Source of the DNA: Turneriella sp.
GTDB taxonomy: Bacteria > Spirochaetota > Leptospiria > Turneriellales > Turneriellaceae
Direction of reading: 5' to 3'
Length of the DNA stretch: 64,000 bases
Assembly (NCBI GenBank): GCA_019186965.1
Contig: JABARV010000002.1
Span: forward strand, 62,001-126,000
Positions 19,175 through 27,623 of the stretch are shown one piece after another. Position numbers and translations under genes: made by a program. The notes beneath the pieces are model-generated. The model worked only from the letters and a program-made list of their open reading frames with translations. It ran no database searches and was not told where the DNA came from. Position 1 is the first letter of the stretch; each line of letters opens with the position of its first letter.

Positions 19175-20115
19175 TGATTGAAGCAGATTTAAAAATAATT
19201 GCAGGGCGTTCCAATCCTGAGCTTGCACAAGAAATTTGTGACTCTATTGGCGTAAAATTGGGCGGCGTTGAGTGCAAACGTTTTTCCGATGGTGAAATTT
19301 CTGTAAAAGTTTCGGAAAATGTGCGTGGCAGTGATGTCTTTGTTATCCAGTCTACATCCAACCCCGCAAACGACAACCTTATGGAATTGTTGCTTCTTGT
19401 CGATGCGTTGCGCCGTGCGTCTGCACGCCGTATAACTGCAGTTATACCTTATTACGGTTATGCACGGCAAGACCGTAAAGTGGAGCCACGCGTTCCAATT
19501 TCTGCAAAAGTTGTGGCGACGATGCTTGAAGCTATTGGCGTCAAGCGCATTTTAACAATGGATTTACACGCAAACCAAATCCAAGGTTTTTTTGAAATAC
19601 CCGTTGACCATCTTTTTGGCGCACCTATTTCGATTAAATATTTTCGCGAGTTGGGTCTTTCCGATTTAGTTATCGTTTCTCCCGATGTAGGTGGGGCAGA
19701 ACGCGCACGCTTTTTCGGTAAGCAACTGGGAGCGAGCATGGCAATTATCGACAAACGCCGTGAAAGGGCAAATGAGTCTGAAGTTATGCACATTGTTGGT
19801 AACGTCGAAGGAAAAAATTGCCTTCTTATCGACGATATGATAGATACAGCAGGTACCATTTGTAAAGCAGCGATTGCGCTTAGAGAAAAAGGTGCGCAAA
19901 AAATTATTGCAGCAGCGACACACGGTGTTCTTTCAGGAAGTGCAATCCAAAATTTAATTGGTTCGCCTATAGACGAAGTGGTCGTCACTAATACGTTAAA
20001 AATTTCTGACGAAAAACGTTTTCCTCGGATGCGTGTACTTTCGGTAGGCGCACTTTTTGGTACTGCTATTAGACACATCCACGAAGAGAAATCGGTCAGT
20101 TCATTGTTTTTGTAA
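19174..20115 (+). CDS. prs: Ribose-phosphate pyrophosphokinase
   Basis: This cytosolic enzyme makes PRPP from ribose-5-phosphate and ATP for nucleotide and amino acid synthesis. The ATP/Mg segment TMDLHANQIQGFF, the flexible loop YYGYARQDRK, the PRPP-binding DDMIDTAGTICKAA and the FSDGEISVKVSENVRG start region are all complete. The length of 313 residues is normal for class I. It is coupled to glmU and followed by rplY after 17 bp, with GGGAG ahead of that gene. Confidence 0.97.
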   Translation: MIEADLKIIAGRSNPELAQEICDSIGVKLGGVECKRFSDGEISVKVSENVRGSDVFVIQSTSNPANDNLMELLLLVDALRRASARRITAVIPYYGYARQDRKVEPRVPISAKVVATMLEAIGVKRILTMDLHANQIQGFFEIPVDHLFGAPISIKYFRELGLSDLVIVSPDVGGAERARFFGKQLGASMAIIDKRRERANESEVMHIVGNVEGKNCLLIDDMIDTAGTICKAAIALREKGAQKIIAAATHGVLSGSAIQNLIGSPIDEVVVTNTLKISDEKRFPRMRVLSVGALFGTAIRHIHEEKSVSSLFL

Positions 20116-20132
20116 AAAAAGGGAGATAAAAA

Positions 20133-20780
20133 ATGGAAAAAGCAACACTCAAAGCGACAAAGCGCGATGGAAAAATTGGCGGCAAAAATTTGCTGCGTTC
20201 AGGAATAATTCCAGCGGTTATCTATAACCACGGTAAAAGCGAAAATATACAAGTGTTCGAAAAAGAGACACGTAAACTTTTTGCGCACGGTATCTCAGAA
20301 TCGCGCTTAATCGATCTTAACATCGATGGAAAAGTAGAGCAAGTCTTTGTAAAACAATACCAATCGCATCCGGTAAGCGATGTTTTACAGCATTTAGATT
20401 TTTACCGCGTTTCGCAAGATGAAAAAGTACGTACACGTATCGCTATTCGTCTTGAAGGTAAGGCGCAAGGCGTTAAAGATGGTGGTATTCTCGAAGTCTT
20501 TTTAACAGAGGTTCCTTACGAGACTTATCCCAAACATTTGACAGAAGCGCTTGTCATTGATATTTCTAACTTGGCAATTGGCGCATCGTTCCATGTGGCT
20601 GACGTCCAACTACCGCCCGATTCAAAAATCCTCATGGATCCACAAACGGTTATTTGTAACGTAACGCACCAAGCGAAAGAAGAAGAGGCGGCAGCGCCAG
20701 CAGCGGCGGCGGCAGGAGCTGCTGCACCTGCATCTGAAGCGGCCAAGGCGGAAGCGCCAAAAGCAGACGCAAAAAAATAA
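20133..20780 (+). CDS. rplY: 50S ribosomal protein L25/Ctc with Ala-rich tail
   Basis: This is a 5S rRNA-binding ribosomal protein of the longer Ctc type. It has an N-terminal L25 domain (ATKRDGKIGGKNLLRSGIIPAVIYNHGK, HLDFYRVSQDEKVRTRIAI) and a C-terminal beta domain (GGILEVFLTEVPYE..HLTEALVIDISNLAIGASFHV). A tail of about 35 residues (from EEEAAAPAAAAAG) is rich in Ala, Glu, Lys and Pro and probably disordered. The tail length varies between species. The ctc-pth gene order seen here is common in bacteria. Confidence 0.95.
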   Translation: MEKATLKATKRDGKIGGKNLLRSGIIPAVIYNHGKSENIQVFEKETRKLFAHGISESRLIDLNIDGKVEQVFVKQYQSHPVSDVLQHLDFYRVSQDEKVRTRIAIRLEGKAQGVKDGGILEVFLTEVPYETYPKHLTEALVIDISNLAIGASFHVADVQLPPDSKILMDPQTVICNVTHQAKEEEAAAPAAAAAGAAAPASEAAKAEAPKADAKK

Positions 20781-20807
20781 GATTAAAGGTAAACGTATCG
20801 CAGCGTA

Positions 20808-21437
20808 ATGGCTCTTTCGGATCTTAAATTAGTAATTGGCTTGGGAAATCCAGGCGATCGCTACATGAACCACCGCAAGAATATCGGTTTTAAAGTAGTC
20901 GATGTTCTTGCGAACAATACTGGTATTCAAATTAAAACAAAAAAGAAAAAATCGCTTTTGGGACAAGGCGATTTTGAAGGGCACGACATTGTTCTTTTAA
21001 AACCACAGACGTTTATGGATCTCTCTGGCGAAGCTGTACTTTATATCGCTTCTTTTTTGCGCGTACAGGTCGCTAATATTATCGTGGTTCATGACGATAT
21101 TACCATGAACTACGGCGATGTTGTCGTTGCGCAAGGTCCTCCAGAGATTCCCAATGTTGGTGTTGAATCTATTGCACGCGGGTTAAAATCGGACAAGTTT
21201 GTGCGTATCCGCATGGGTGTTGGCCCTGTAAAAATTCGGGGTAAAGAAATTTTATCGCCAAAAGAAAATGAAATTAACGCGTTTATGCACACCGACTTTA
21301 CCCTTGCAGAAAATATGCGGATTATCGAAGTTATTAACGATGCTGAAGCAGCTTTACGCTCTATCTTGACACAGGATATCAAAGATGTATTGCAGCGTTT
21401 TAAGTTAGGTGTTAAATTTACTAAAAACCGTCCCTGA
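20808..21437 (+). CDS. pth: Peptidyl-tRNA hydrolase family protein with altered catalytic residues
   Basis: The fold is that of Pth, which normally recycles peptidyl-tRNA. Recognisable parts are IGLGNPGDRY, KPQTFMDLSGEAV, VVHDDITM (the equivalent of Asp93) and FVRIRMGVG. However, the catalytic histidine in the usual Y-x-x-T-R-H-N motif is lysine here (YMNHRKN). In addition, the second conserved histidine of the GGHxGHNGL loop is replaced (QGPPEIPNVGVESIARGL), although the following Asn remains. The length of 209 residues and the position after rplY are typical of pth. It may be inactive, or have a new binding role, or have moved its catalytic base. It overlaps tilS by 29 bp. Confidence 0.85.
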   Translation: MALSDLKLVIGLGNPGDRYMNHRKNIGFKVVDVLANNTGIQIKTKKKKSLLGQGDFEGHDIVLLKPQTFMDLSGEAVLYIASFLRVQVANIIVVHDDITMNYGDVVVAQGPPEIPNVGVESIARGLKSDKFVRIRMGVGPVKIRGKEILSPKENEINAFMHTDFTLAENMRIIEVINDAEAALRSILTQDIKDVLQRFKLGVKFTKNRP

Positions 21438-22530
21438 AAAAAAAGTATTCATCGTCGCATTTTCCGGCGGTGCAGATAGCGTACTTGCAGCGCATTTAAT
21501 CCACAAAACAAATCGTCCTTTTAAACTTTGGTATTTACACCACTACCCAACCCCCATTGAACAAAGCCGAGCCGTAGTTTTTTCTGCGGCACGTGCGCGT
21601 TATGGTGAAAATATTTTTATCGAAGAAAAGGCGGATGTATCCCGTATCGCACGCCGCTTACGCACAAGTTGGGAACACGCTGCTTCGTTAGTACGTAAGC
21701 GGCGCCTTCTGCAATTACAGAAAAAACTTGGCGCACAAGTTGTTACAGGGCACAACCTTTCAGATTATTACGAAACATTATTGCTTAGGCGTGAAAGAGG
21801 TATTCCTCATTCTGCTTTGCCGTCCTTGTCGTTAATAGATGATGCCACACAATTTATGCGCCCTCTTTACCGTATGACACGTTACGGTGTTCGAAAAAAG
21901 GCAGCCCAGTGGAATTTAAATTTTTTTGACGATCCCGAAAACTATAATTTACAATTTGCGCGTAACCGAATACGCATGCAGGTTACTGCTAAAGTGCGCC
22001 ACCTATTTCCCCAAAATGCAGATAAGCTTTCGTACGCATTTGAGGTTGTAGAACCTTTGCGAGAATTGCGTATGAAATTTAACGATTTTTCTGCAGTTAC
22101 GGATACCCAAAAAGCGCGGATTGTTTTTCGTGCATACCAAAAGCTTGGTATTGTACGCACTTTTACAAAAAACGATTTTGTACGCGCTACGCGCCTACCT
22201 TTTTTACATCCCCCGTTTTTTGCGCACGAGGAAACTTATAAAGAGAAAAAATATATTGTTTTTCGTCGAGGGTTGGGTAATATCCCTTTTCAAGTTGATT
22301 TACCTTCACAGAACTTTCGACGCGCCGATACAATTACCCGTGGAGTAAAAATTTTGCGTCCATACGGGCATAAATCTGTTACTAAAATTTTAAGCGAGAG
22401 AAAACTTTCTTTGCGTGAAAAACGCCTCACGCGTGTTTATTTAGAAAATACCTCTTCGCAGGTTTGTACAAAAGTTATTTTTGCAAATGGTGAAATACTT
22501 GCAGCGTGGCGTCCAGAAAATGAGGTTTAA
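21409..22530 (+). CDS. tilS: tRNA(Ile)-lysidine synthase
   Basis: This ATP pyrophosphatase-type enzyme makes lysidine at C34 of tRNA-Ile(CAU), allowing AUA decoding. The PP-loop VAFSGGADSVLAAHL is near the N-terminus. GHNLSDYYETLLLRRERG and the IRPLYRMTR-like segment (FMRPLYRMTRYGV) follow, with NRIRMQV further on. The length of 373 residues lacks part of the extended C-terminal domain of E. coli TilS (432). The first ATG gives a 29-bp overlap with the Pth-like gene; no better start was seen. Confidence 0.85.
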   Translation: MLNLLKTVPEKKVFIVAFSGGADSVLAAHLIHKTNRPFKLWYLHHYPTPIEQSRAVVFSAARARYGENIFIEEKADVSRIARRLRTSWEHAASLVRKRRLLQLQKKLGAQVVTGHNLSDYYETLLLRRERGIPHSALPSLSLIDDATQFMRPLYRMTRYGVRKKAAQWNLNFFDDPENYNLQFARNRIRMQVTAKVRHLFPQNADKLSYAFEVVEPLRELRMKFNDFSAVTDTQKARIVFRAYQKLGIVRTFTKNDFVRATRLPFLHPPFFAHEETYKEKKYIVFRRGLGNIPFQVDLPSQNFRRADTITRGVKILRPYGHKSVTKILSERKLSLREKRLTRVYLENTSSQVCTKVIFANGEILAAWRPENEV

Positions 22531-23536
22531 AAAAATTACTTCGCCAGGAAAAACTCTCGTTTTTTCAAGCCTCGATAAATGTTACAATCCTTTTATCGCG
22601 TATTTTCTAAAGCTTTGGAAAGAGCGTTTTGCTACAAAACCGGATTATAATGTCGACTCGATTGTTACTCAGGAGTTTTGTGAGTTCAAAGGCGTACCTA
22701 CGACGCCTTCAGCGTTTTCGCGGTTTATCCTTAAGCAAAAATATAAAACGATTATATTTTTAAACCCTGATATAAAAAAAGATAGATCGCTCCGGTGGGC
22801 TTCACGCGTTGCTCTTGTAAAAAACAGAACAGGATTTAATCCACTAAAAGGGGTTAATCCATTAAATCTTTCTCTCCCTTTTAATACAGAACACCACCAC
22901 TATGTACACCAATTAAAAATATTTTTTGAACATATAACCGGCGAGAAAGTGCGCGAATGGAAAACTCCAGAATTTCCTCTCATTCAATATAGTGAGCCAA
23001 TGATAACTCCGTTTGCTATAATCGCTCTCTTTTGTGGAGACGAAAAAACAGTGCGGCTTGCGCATGAATTTGCTAAACTTATTAACTTCGTTACGCGAAC
23101 ATTGCACGTCGTGCTTATTTTAAGGGGGGAGCTTCATGAAGTACAACACCTTTCAAGAACTTTGAGCCATCCCATGACGGAAAAAGCGCTTGCAAACACA
23201 CGGCTTATCACGAATCCCACAGAGGAAATCCAACTCTTTTGGGTTCGTCACGCATTATGGGTTACAGGAACGGATTCTTTGGCTCTCAATTTTGCTGCTT
23301 TCGCGCAAACTCCATCGTTGAGTATTTTTGGGCCGCTCAACGAACGCGTGTGGCAGCCCTTTTCAACCCGTGCACGTATCCTTTCAGGGGAATTCAACTG
23401 TAGGCCGTGTACAAAGTATCCAGGCAGCGCCAATTGTACAAATGCTGTACAGTGGAATTGTATTTCTGGAATTACGGCAGAACTAATGCTTGCGACACTC
23501 AATGGAATGTTATCAAGGCAAGCCCGAAAAAGATAG
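22520..23536 (+). CDS. Glycosyltransferase family 9 (heptosyltransferase-like) protein
   Basis: This is a predicted inner-membrane-associated LPS glycosyltransferase. The C-terminal half has the GT9 donor-binding pattern WVTGTDSLALNFAAFAQTPSLSIFGP. A Cys-rich end GEFNCRPCTKYPGSANCTN..QWNCISGI follows, as in many ADP-heptose:LPS transferases. The N-terminus is poorly conserved and lacks a clean 'iGDxilt' loop, so sugar specificity is uncertain. The chosen ATG overlaps tilS by 11 bp; an upstream ATG at 22481 would overlap by 50 bp. Confidence 0.75.
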   Translation: MRFKKITSPGKTLVFSSLDKCYNPFIAYFLKLWKERFATKPDYNVDSIVTQEFCEFKGVPTTPSAFSRFILKQKYKTIIFLNPDIKKDRSLRWASRVALVKNRTGFNPLKGVNPLNLSLPFNTEHHHYVHQLKIFFEHITGEKVREWKTPEFPLIQYSEPMITPFAIIALFCGDEKTVRLAHEFAKLINFVTRTLHVVLILRGELHEVQHLSRTLSHPMTEKALANTRLITNPTEEIQLFWVRHALWVTGTDSLALNFAAFAQTPSLSIFGPLNERVWQPFSTRARILSGEFNCRPCTKYPGSANCTNAVQWNCISGITAELMLATLNGMLSRQARKR

Positions 23537-23609
23537 AATATGGAAAAAGGTAGTCATATTTTTGGGCATTTGCGTCTAATTTGTAGAGATTGTAAGGGGC
23601 AATAGTAAG

Positions 23610-24878
23610 ATGGTCACCCGATTGGCTATTGTTTTTACAGTTCTATTCGGGAGTGGAGCAATTAGTGCAGCTCCAAAGTTGCGTAAAGCGAAAGCTCCGC
23701 CTGTAGATGTTTTTGCAGAAGCACAGGGGAAAGCACTACGGTGGCACTTTGAACAAGGCGAGGTGCTTGAACTCAAAAAATTTTCAGAGCAAAATATAAA
23801 AACCCAAGGAGTGCTCCAAAAGCGTTCGGTATTCCATCGGGTTCTTCTAGATTCGGGCGCACCCGACAACGCAAGAGGATTTCCGCTTACGGGCACGTTT
23901 ACAAGCCTAATCCGTAACGCGGACTCAAAGCTTGCGTATAGCGAATATGAAAATTATAGCGGCAGTTTTTTTATGAAGCCAACAGGGGAGTTTGTTGTTG
24001 CGCATGGCCAATACATGCCCAACATTCGTTCTGTACCAACTTTTCCTGAAAATCGCGATCCGCAAATTGTTGGCGATGCGAATTTAGATATTGGAGCTAC
24101 TTGGGAAAGTCCTGGCGAAGAAGTGATGCAGTTTTCAACGCTCGTTACAGTGCCTTTTAAAGTGCGCTACGAATACCGAGGCACTGAAAATATTAAATCT
24201 GAAGAAGGGGAGAAAAACTGCCACAAATTTATCTCTAACTACGAGTTAACGTACGGAAACGACGAACCGGGAAAGCCTCGCGTTTTTGGTTATGTTACCG
24301 CAGTTTGGTTTTGGGACGCTGCGCAGGGGATTCCTTACTATGCAACGGAGGAATACAATGTTATCATTGTTAACGAACAAGGGGTTGCTAATGAATTTAA
24401 AATTAACAGCCGAAGTTATTATCGAAAGTTCAAAAAGCGTGTAGAGAAAGATAAAATAAATCTCGCTTCACAACTGAAAGAAGCGTTTGTCCAAAAAAAT
24501 GCAGATGTTGATGTTCGTGTAACCGATACGGGGGTCGCAATTTCTTTACCCGATGTTTTTTTCGATACAAACAGTGCAGAACTGAATAAGGCGGCTAAAA
24601 AAACTCTTGAACAAATTATAGAGACGCTTAAAGCGACGGATTTTCCCCATATCCGTGTGCGGGGGCATACCGACTCTACTGGAGATGCGGATTATAATAT
24701 GAAGCTATCCGAAAAACGTGCTGAGCGCGTGGCTGATTTACTCATCGACGACGGGGAGTTGAATGCAGATAAAATTAGCTTCGATGGCCGTGGCGCTAAA
24801 GATCCAATAGCAGATAACGAGACAGAGGAAGGCCGTGCAAAAAATCGCCGTGTTGAAATTATTTTATTAGATAAGTAA
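23610..24878 (+). CDS. OmpA-family envelope protein
   Basis: A signal peptide (MVTRLAIVFTVLFGSGAISA) is followed by a domain of about 270 residues with no recognised family. It is rich in aromatic residues and contains a GTENIKSEEGEKNCHKFISNYELTYG segment. The C-terminus (about 305-420) is an OmpA peptidoglycan-binding domain: DVFFDTNSAELN, VRGHTDSTGDADYNMKLSEKRAERV and GRGAKDPIADN. It should lie in the periplasm or outer membrane and anchor to peptidoglycan. It heads a same-strand cluster with a lipoprotein, an ECF sigma factor and a small membrane protein. The first three are spaced by 6 bp or overlap. Confidence 0.85.
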   Translation: MVTRLAIVFTVLFGSGAISAAPKLRKAKAPPVDVFAEAQGKALRWHFEQGEVLELKKFSEQNIKTQGVLQKRSVFHRVLLDSGAPDNARGFPLTGTFTSLIRNADSKLAYSEYENYSGSFFMKPTGEFVVAHGQYMPNIRSVPTFPENRDPQIVGDANLDIGATWESPGEEVMQFSTLVTVPFKVRYEYRGTENIKSEEGEKNCHKFISNYELTYGNDEPGKPRVFGYVTAVWFWDAAQGIPYYATEEYNVIIVNEQGVANEFKINSRSYYRKFKKRVEKDKINLASQLKEAFVQKNADVDVRVTDTGVAISLPDVFFDTNSAELNKAAKKTLEQIIETLKATDFPHIRVRGHTDSTGDADYNMKLSEKRAERVADLLIDDGELNADKISFDGRGAKDPIADNETEEGRAKNRRVEIILLDK

Positions 24879-24884
24879 GAGAAA

Positions 24885-25385
24885 ATGAAACTAAACATCC
24901 ATAATGTAGGTCTACAAAGTATGGAGAGGCGAGGTTTGTTTATTGTACGCATAGCAAAATTTTTTCTCGCAACTGTGCTTTTGGGATTTACTTTTTTTCT
25001 TTTTCAATGCAAACCTTGGAAAAGTAAATCGCCACAGGAACGTGCGAACGCGATGGTAAACCGTATCTCGCAAGAATTGTCGCTTAATGGGGCACAATTA
25101 GAATTGGTGAACGAAATAAAGGAGGATATACTCGAGCAGCAGCTACAAGATAAGCCTGAACGCGACAAACAACTAAAAGAATTTTCAACGCTTTTTATTT
25201 CCAATTCTATAGACAACGAAAGTCTCCTCTCTCTTAAAAAACGCCACGATGCACTTCGATCAAATACAGAGCTGCTATTTATTAGGAGTCTTATTCGGTT
25301 ACATAAAGTTTTAACGCCAGAGCAACGTACGCGAGCAGTAAATGTGCTTCTAAAATCGGAGGATAAAAATGCAATCACCAGATAA
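24885..25385 (+). CDS. Small lipoprotein, CpxP/Spy-like in layout
   Basis: A 166-residue protein with a hydrophobic segment ending FFLFQC, a plausible lipobox, at about residue 42 (or residue 30 from an internal ATG at 24921). The mature part is helical and charged. It ends with SLIRLHKVLTPEQRTRAV, resembling the LTxxQ motif of periplasmic stress sensors such as Spy, CpxP and ZraP. It overlaps the ECF sigma gene by 17 bp. The similarity is by pattern only. A role in sensing envelope stress ahead of the sigma factor is inferred from context. Confidence 0.65.
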   Translation: MKLNIHNVGLQSMERRGLFIVRIAKFFLATVLLGFTFFLFQCKPWKSKSPQERANAMVNRISQELSLNGAQLELVNEIKEDILEQQLQDKPERDKQLKEFSTLFISNSIDNESLLSLKKRHDALRSNTELLFIRSLIRLHKVLTPEQRTRAVNVLLKSEDKNAITR

Positions 25386-25887
25386 ATCCAATATTAATTT
25401 TACACAAATCATTGCGGAAACTAAAAAGCCTGTTCTTGCCGCGATCCGTCGGCATTTAAATGCCCAATACGATTCGGCTATTGACGATGTAGCGCAAGAA
25501 GTTTACATACGTGCGTACAAGGCGCTTACGCAAGGCAAGCTTAAAGAGCCTTCGAAGCTGCGGTCGTATCTTTACACAATTGCAAAAAATGAATCTTTGC
25601 GGATGAATCTACGCCTTAACCGTGAAGAAATTAAAGCTAAAAAATTTCTCGAAGAAGAGATTGAACGTACAAATCCGTTAAGAGAGATTGAAGAACCCTT
25701 AAGCGAAATGGCAAGCCGTATTATCGATGAGCTAAGTTCAATTCCCGTACATTACGCACAGGTTGTTGAGCTATCGCTTTTGGGTTTTAGCGCGAGAGAA
25801 ATTGTTGAAAAACTAAAAATTAAACCCGGTACAGTGAAGTCGAGATTGTCGCGAGGCTTAGCGCTTTTGCGTAGTCGAATTGCATAG
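25369..25887 (+). CDS. ECF-type RNA polymerase sigma factor
   Basis: This is a sigma-70-family protein with region 2 (DDVAQEVYIRAYKALTQG, then PSKLRSYLYTIAKNESLRMNLR) and region 4 (VVELSLLGFSAREIVEKLKIKPGTVKSRLSRGLALLRSR). The length of 172 residues is typical for ECF factors. The flanking genes encode an envelope OmpA-like protein and a lipoprotein upstream, and a small single-pass membrane protein 9 bp downstream. This arrangement suggests an extracytoplasmic stress response. The target promoters are unknown. Confidence 0.92.
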   Translation: MQSPDKSNINFTQIIAETKKPVLAAIRRHLNAQYDSAIDDVAQEVYIRAYKALTQGKLKEPSKLRSYLYTIAKNESLRMNLRLNREEIKAKKFLEEEIERTNPLREIEEPLSEMASRIIDELSSIPVHYAQVVELSLLGFSAREIVEKLKIKPGTVKSRLSRGLALLRSRIA

Positions 25888-25896
25888 AAGGCAAAA

Positions 25897-26169
25897 ATGA
25901 AGAAACGCGACAATACCCTCACTGATAAAATACTTTTGCGCCTCCAGAGCGAGGATTGGAACTTGCGTTTAGAAGAACGTATTCACAAAATCCAGCAACA
26001 CCGAAAGCGTGTTCGCTTTCGGTTAGGAGCAATTTTTTCAATAGTAGTCTTTTCGATTATTACTGTTGCGGCAGTCACTGTTGAAGATACAGCAAGCGAT
26101 AGTAATATTTACGCATCTTTTGAAGAAGCTTCAGGTGGGTTAGAAATGCAAGTTTCTTTTATTGAGTAA
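25897..26169 (+). CDS. Small single-pass membrane protein, possible anti-sigma factor
   Basis: At 90 residues, it has a basic cytoplasmic N-terminal half, one membrane helix (about residues 47-65) and a short acidic exterior tail. It begins 9 bp after the ECF sigma stop with a weak ribosome-binding site. No zinc-finger anti-sigma motif (HxxxCxxC) is present. The position and topology fit a minimal anti-sigma factor, but this is an inference from context. Confidence 0.6.
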   Translation: MKKRDNTLTDKILLRLQSEDWNLRLEERIHKIQQHRKRVRFRLGAIFSIVVFSIITVAAVTVEDTASDSNIYASFEEASGGLEMQVSFIE

Positions 26170-26301
26170 ATTTTTGTCAGTGCGCTTTGGCTAAAAGTCC
26201 CCAACCGCGCTGCACAGGCGCGGTCATCGAGCGAAGACAGGCTACTTATGGCCATTTTGCGAGACGGGGAACTTTTGGGAAACCTCAGCTAATTTACGCT
26301 T

Positions 26302-27543
26302 TTAAAGTGCGGTACCCGCAAAAATGAGCACACGTGTAACACCAATGCGTGGTGCTGTTGAGCCAGAAATCCTAATATAGTCTGTACCCGAGGCAAGAGC
26401 AGCTGCCGATGTCCACGGATTTGTTCCTGTTGTCTTGTGGAGAATCGCATTTCCGGTTGTAAGTGTCGAGCGATCGTTGCAATCTGCGCCACTAACATTA
26501 TGTGCCCAAAGCGTTGTGCGGGGGGGAGCGACATCCGCGCAGAGCGTGGTAGTCGATGCTTGGTAGTCAACAGTAGTTAGGGGGGCGCCGCTTGTTGATT
26601 CGCCGCTAAAGTCAAGGTATGTCCAGTTGGCGCTTGCGTGGTTCTTGCCGCCCGTTAGGACAAACCTTCCATCATCGGTTGTTGTGGCTCCATTGAAACC
26701 AGTTGTACGATTTGCCTCAAAGCCTGATGCGAGGTAAAAATACTTACTTGTTGCTGTACCTAACGCAGTACCATCGATATTCTCGATACGGAAGTGTTTG
26801 CCGTTTGTCGAACTTACCGAGCAGAGAGCTTGGTTTGCATTTTCGGCAGCACTTGTGACCATTGAAGAACAACCACTTACAGGAGTTGTCTTAAGTTCAA
26901 TCGTTGGTGTCGATGCTATAGACGCACTTGCATAGTAGTAATTTTTCTTGTTCGCTGCAATCGATGCATCCGCAGTGCCCCAGTTAAATTTTACAGCGAC
27001 AGCTCGGTTAAGAGTAAGGGTTGAATCGTCGCTACAGTCAGCAGAATTAACCCCCGTTACCCAATAAATAAACTGCGGTTGTGCTCCGCCGACGATATCA
27101 AAACAAACACTTTGCGCTCCGGCGGTGTATCCAGTGTTAGAAATCGTCCCCATGTTTGAACCAGATGTACCTCCGTAGTACATATTCGCCTGTGCAGCGG
27201 GAGCGGGTGTTCCACCACCATACCACTGGATGCGCATTTGGTTGGAGGCGATGGACGCTGGGTTGCTACCAGGGAACGAATCAAAGCCTAACGCAAGAGA
27301 CACAGAACTGTGGTCGCCTGAATTTGTCTTGAGACCAGTAATTTTGGCATGCCCTATTGCACCAGAAATCTTGCAGAGTTCGACTCCCGATGAAGCTCCA
27401 CCCGAAATCGTCTGGCTGCAAGTTGCTGGTAGTGAGGCCACCGAACTACTTGTACTTGCCACTTCTCCCCCTTGCGCACAGCCCAACGCGAAGAGCGCCA
27501 TAAGGGGCAGTACGCAAGCAATTTTTTTTACTAATTTTCTCAT
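26302..27543 (-). CDS. Fur-regulated lipoprotein with duplicated domain
   Basis: A signal peptide with lipobox ALGC directs lipidation at Cys22. The mature protein has two tandem units of about 185 residues, each closing with a related Cys-containing block: VNSADCSDDSTLTLNRAV in the first and VSGADCNDRSTLTTGNAI in the second. Paired cysteines (CSQ..ELC, then CSS..ALC) open each unit. No known domain was recognised. AAGGAG precedes the ATG, and a perfect 8-1-8 Fur palindrome lies about 37 bp upstream. It sits directly downstream of the haem receptor operon, so a surface iron or haem role is inferred. Confidence 0.8.
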   Translation of the reverse strand: MRKLVKKIACVLPLMALFALGCAQGGEVASTSSSVASLPATCSQTISGGASSGVELCKISGAIGHAKITGLKTNSGDHSSVSLALGFDSFPGSNPASIASNQMRIQWYGGGTPAPAAQANMYYGGTSGSNMGTISNTGYTAGAQSVCFDIVGGAQPQFIYWVTGVNSADCSDDSTLTLNRAVAVKFNWGTADASIAANKKNYYYASASIASTPTIELKTTPVSGCSSMVTSAAENANQALCSVSSTNGKHFRIENIDGTALGTATSKYFYLASGFEANRTTGFNGATTTDDGRFVLTGGKNHASANWTYLDFSGESTSGAPLTTVDYQASTTTLCADVAPPRTTLWAHNVSGADCNDRSTLTTGNAILHKTTGTNPWTSAAALASGTDYIRISGSTAPRIGVTRVLIFAGTAL

Positions 27544-27579
27544 TTTATTCTCCTTAAAATTTTTTAAATTTAGTAATCC

Positions 27580-27596
27580 ATAATGAGACTCATTAT
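27580..27596 (-). promoter_or_regulatory. Fur box upstream of the duplicated lipoprotein gene
   Basis: ATAATGAG-A-CTCATTAT is a perfect palindrome and extends on the minus strand as GATAATGAGTCTCATTAT. A -35 TTGATA overlaps it, with a possible -10 TTACTA 17 nt later, so Fur would sit in the promoter spacer. Confidence 0.85.
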
Positions 27597-27623
27597 CAAT
27601 AGCAAGGTAAAAAATCTTTATAG

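Noticed and set aside
20525-20746. Antisense frame rich in Ala and Gly opposite rplY
   Set aside because: It is the shadow of the low-complexity Ala-rich tail of L25, with no start signal.
26185-26280. Possible small element between the ECF cluster and the lipoprotein gene
   Set aside because: A hairpin ACCGCGC/GCGCGGT and a loose AAAAGTCCCC/GGGGAACTTTT pair are present, but the matches are too weak and no second copy was seen in the window.
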